Part shown: positions 35,403-37,492 of the stretch, piece by piece
Numbering within the stretch: position 1 is the stretch's first letter
Layout of the letters: every line of letters begins with the position of its first letter
Assembly: GCA_913009265.1 (NCBI GenBank)
Contig: CAJVYL010000004.1
Coordinates: forward strand, 1-37,492
Direction of reading: 5' to 3'
Source of the DNA: an uncultured Methylococcales bacterium
Lineage (GTDB): Bacteria; Pseudomonadota; Gammaproteobacteria; Methylococcales; Methylomonadaceae
Length of the DNA stretch: 37,492 nt
Made by a program: the position numbers and the translations under genes
The notes under the pieces: generated by a model
What the model was told of the DNA's origin: nothing
The model's input: only the letters and a program-made list of their open reading frames with translations
Databases searched by the model: none

Positions 35403-35405
35403 TTT

Positions 35406-36326
35406 TTGGGTCGTATAGCAATTTTTACTGATGATCCTGGCTGGCATGGCAAGCAATTACGTCTTGCATTTGCTAGTAGGGGGTATTCCAGTGAGTATGT
35501 ATCATTAACAGAATGTGAAATCTCATTAGCTAATTCAGGCTTGCCAATATTTATACCAGGATTTGAGAATGGTATGCCCGATGCTGTGTTTGTCAGAGGT
35601 GTTCCGGGCGGAACCTTACAGGAAGTTGTCTTTTATCTAGATATTTTGCATGCATTAAAAGCAATGGGTATTCCTGTATACAATGATGGCTATGCAATAG
35701 AAAAAAGTGTAGATAAAGGCAGAACAAGTTTTTTGTTAAATAATGCAGCTATAAATACGCCAGTAACTTGGGTGTTAAAGGATCGAGCAAAAGCCCTACA
35801 GATTGCCGAAAATGAATTAAAGCAAGGGCATCAGTTAATCAGTAAGCCTCTTTTTGGTTCTCAAGGTGAGGGCGTTCGGCGAATAGAAAAAATGACTGAT
35901 TTATTTTGGTTGACTAGTAGTAATGGTGTGTATTATTTACAACGTTTTATTGAATGTGAAGGACAAGGATACTCTGATATTCGGGTCTTCATTGTGGCAG
36001 GTAAGGCCGTCGCGGCAATGAAACGTAGTGGCAAGTCTTGGTTAAATAATGTGGCTCGTGGGGCTAGTTGTGCAAAAGTAGAGCTAAACCTTGAATTATC
36101 AACTATTGCAATAGCTGCTGCGCAGGCATTATCAATGGATTATGCTGGAGTTGATGTTATAAAGGATTCGGATGGGAACTATAGTATTATCGAAGTTAAT
36201 AGTATTCCTGCTTGGAAAGGCTTGGAAAGTGTTTGTGATTTGAATGTTGCTGAAGCTTTAGTCGGTGATTTATTGGATCGTTATCTACAAGGTGACATTG
36301 TTAATATAGAGCGAGCTGTATCATGA
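35406..36326 (+). CDS. RimK-like ATP-grasp ligase of the H4MPT island (Orf5-like)
   Basis: The 306-residue protein is an ATP-grasp enzyme near RimK and MptN: an N-terminal domain (IAIFTDDPGWHGKQLRLAF), ATP-binding LISKPLFGSQGEGVRR (about 152-167), RVFIVAGKAVAAMKRSG and the ExN metal site YSIIEVNSIPAWKG near the end. RimK/MptN enzymes add glutamate; a role in finishing the H4MPT side chain is plausible but inferred. The start is TTG, with GAGG at 35394-35397 inside the tandem repeat. Its stop overlaps the next gene (ATGA). As I recall, the Methylobacterium gene order mch-orf5-orf7-fae is matched here. Confidence 0.83.
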   Translation: MGRIAIFTDDPGWHGKQLRLAFASRGYSSEYVSLTECEISLANSGLPIFIPGFENGMPDAVFVRGVPGGTLQEVVFYLDILHALKAMGIPVYNDGYAIEKSVDKGRTSFLLNNAAINTPVTWVLKDRAKALQIAENELKQGHQLISKPLFGSQGEGVRRIEKMTDLFWLTSSNGVYYLQRFIECEGQGYSDIRVFIVAGKAVAAMKRSGKSWLNNVARGASCAKVELNLELSTIAIAAAQALSMDYAGVDVIKDSDGNYSIIEVNSIPAWKGLESVCDLNVAEALVGDLLDRYLQGDIVNIERAVS

Positions 36327-37183
36327 TTACACAAGAACAACTGACGGATCTATATAAAGAAGCTTGTATTTGCGATGTGCAAGCATTTAAGCCGGGTAAT
36401 GTTAGTGTCTATAATGAAGGGCATGATATGACGGTTGATGATTTTATACTGAGTGCAAAGGTTAGTGCTGCTGCAGTAGCTAATACAGCGTATTCGCTTG
36501 GTGAAAAAATTTACTATGCAGTAAAGGCAACACGAGAAGCTGTTGGTTGTAATACTAATCTGGGGATTATTTTATTATGTGCGCCATTATGTCAGGCAGC
36601 TTACCAGCAGCAAAAAGGTCAGAGTTTAAGAGAGTCACTAGCAAATGTTTTACAAAACACTACTATAGAAGATGCTGATTGGACCTTTAAAGCCATAACA
36701 CTAGCTGCTCCTGGAGGTTTGGGGGAATCAAGTGAGCAAGATGTAAGTGAAGGTGCTGCTGTTTCGTTAGTTGAAGCGATGGAAATTGCAAGTGAAAAAG
36801 ATAGAATTGCGAAGCAATACACAACAAATTATAAAGATATTTTTGAATTTTCAGTTTTAAGGTATAATGATGCCTTCGTTAAGTTTGATGATCGGGCTTG
36901 GGCTGCTAGCGCTGTATTTACAGGGTTACTAAGTACTATTCCTGATAGTCATATAGAACGCAAATATGGCGACAAGTACTCAGGATGGGTACGTAAGCAG
37001 ATTATTACAGTCGACGATGCTTTGTTGAATACCAATAATCCTGAGCAATTAATACCTATGCTACATGAAGTAGATAGGGCGTTTAAGGATAAGAGTATTA
37101 ACCCTGGCACTACGGCCGACCTGACGGTGGCGACAGTATTGATAATTTTAATGGAAGCATTTTCTGTTAGGTGTACTAGCTAA
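36323..37183 (+). CDS. CitG/MdcB-like triphosphoribosyl-dephospho-CoA synthase homologue (Orf7-like)
   Basis: The 286-residue protein shows the CitG-family motifs: FKPGNVSVYNEGHDM (about 22-36), the NTNLGIILLCAPLC segment (about 76-89) and the C-terminal NPGTTADLTVATVLI. In citrate and malonate lyase systems this fold makes the phosphoribosyl-dephospho-CoA prosthetic group; here no lyase genes are present and the neighbours are H4MPT genes. It probably handles a ribosyl-phosphate step in the cofactor, but the reaction is not shown. It is coupled to the preceding gene by an ATGA overlap. Confidence 0.83.
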   Translation: MITQEQLTDLYKEACICDVQAFKPGNVSVYNEGHDMTVDDFILSAKVSAAAVANTAYSLGEKIYYAVKATREAVGCNTNLGIILLCAPLCQAAYQQQKGQSLRESLANVLQNTTIEDADWTFKAITLAAPGGLGESSEQDVSEGAAVSLVEAMEIASEKDRIAKQYTTNYKDIFEFSVLRYNDAFVKFDDRAWAASAVFTGLLSTIPDSHIERKYGDKYSGWVRKQIITVDDALLNTNNPEQLIPMLHEVDRAFKDKSINPGTTADLTVATVLIILMEAFSVRCTS

Positions 37184-37262
37184 TGCAGTAATGGAATGGT
37201 AAAATATTTTGAGACAGTTTTTTGTCTTTTTAACACTTTATTAATAATAGGATCAAGCTCAA

Positions 37263-37492
37263 ATGGCTAAAATTAACAACTTACGCGTAGGCGAATCTTT
37301 AAACGGTGACGGAAACGAAGTTGCTCATATCGACTTAATGATCGGGCCTCGTGGTTCAGCTGCAGAGTCTGCTTTCGCAAACTGCTTAACAAACAACAAA
37401 GACGGTTTTTCTAGCCTTCTAGCTGTTGTTGCTCCTAACCTTATGGTTAAGCCTGCAACTGTTATGTTCAACAAAGTAACAATCAAAGGTTC
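37263..37492 (+). CDS. fae: Formaldehyde-activating enzyme, N-terminal part
   Basis: The first 76 codons are present before the window edge. [20 protein letters not shown], then [22 protein letters not shown] and [21 protein letters not shown], are diagnostic of Fae, including the catalytic-site His in VAHIDLM. Fae condenses formaldehyde with H4MPT to methylene-H4MPT and is very abundant in methylotrophs. Consistent with this, the codons favour C-ending forms (AAC, TTC, ATC, GAC) much more than the neighbours do. AGGA at 37249-37252 serves as Shine-Dalgarno, and a 79-base leader suggests its own promoter. Confidence 0.96.
   Translation, partial: MAKINNLRVGESLNGDGNEVAHIDLMIGPRGSAAESAFANCLTNNKDGFSSLLAVVAPNLMVKPATVMFNKVTIKG

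Noticed and set aside
35262-35456. Minus-strand open frame across the tandem repeat
   Set aside because: It translates the repeated hairpin twice and runs into the start of the ATP-grasp gene; it is an artefact of the repeat.

Overview
The window looks like a chromosomal segment of a gammaproteobacterial methanotroph or methylotroph (Methylococcales-like). The evidence is a tetrahydromethanopterin (H4MPT) C1-transfer gene island (beta-RFAP synthase, two ATP-grasp ligases, methenyl-H4MPT cyclohydrolase mch, a CitG-like protein, and the start of fae) next to ordinary gammaproteobacterial housekeeping genes (prfC, pntAB, rlmA). The DNA is visibly AT-rich. No phage, integrase, transposase, tRNA, rRNA or CRISPR was seen. 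The assignment rests on gene content and was not tested by database search.

Layout. (1) 1-4995: a heme d1 / nitrite-reductase accessory operon reading right: the tail of a possible d1-propeller protein, a NirM-like cytochrome c, nirC, nirF, nirD, nirL, nirG, nirH and nirJ. This is the gene order of the Pseudomonas nir cluster. (2) 5120-9135: an outer-membrane porin, a tetraheme c-type cytochrome, a small HAMP-only membrane protein and a methyl-accepting chemotaxis protein, tightly spaced and probably one operon. It looks like a redox- or solute-sensing module. (3) 9364-18013: a c-di-GMP signalling block: a histidine kinase with a PhnD-type periplasmic domain, the decayed relic of a second kinase, a REC-PAS-GGDEF response regulator, and a giant CHASE-(PAS)5-GGDEF-EAL-CZB protein. 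(4) 18165-24476, reading left: rlmA, an RND transporter with its HlyD-type adaptor, and a DUF2959 lipoprotein. (5) 24749-29365: prfC reading right and pntAB reading left. (6) 29534-37492, reading right: a REC-GGDEF protein whose stop overlaps the next gene, an archaeal-like nucleotidyltransferase-domain protein, a HAD phosphatase, beta-RFAP synthase, an ATP-grasp protein, mch, a RimK-like ATP-grasp protein, a CitG-like protein and fae (cut by the window edge).

How it may fit together. The H4MPT island makes the cofactor and runs formaldehyde oxidation; PntAB could balance the NAD(P)H that this pathway yields. The nir genes point to heme d1 synthesis and nitrite respiration under low oxygen. 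The porin-cytochrome-chemoreceptor cluster and the c-di-GMP proteins between them could tune motility or attachment to redox or nutrient state. These links are inferred from adjacency.

The spacers hold several families of palindromic repeats. Three loci share a GGGGCG(A/C)AGG motif, one related nested palindrome has a different core, two carry a GTAGA(T/G)ACAAGGC palindrome, one is a 109-bp tandem duplication of a hairpin, and one is a palindrome of about 170 bp. All look like REP/MITE-type elements without their own transposase here.
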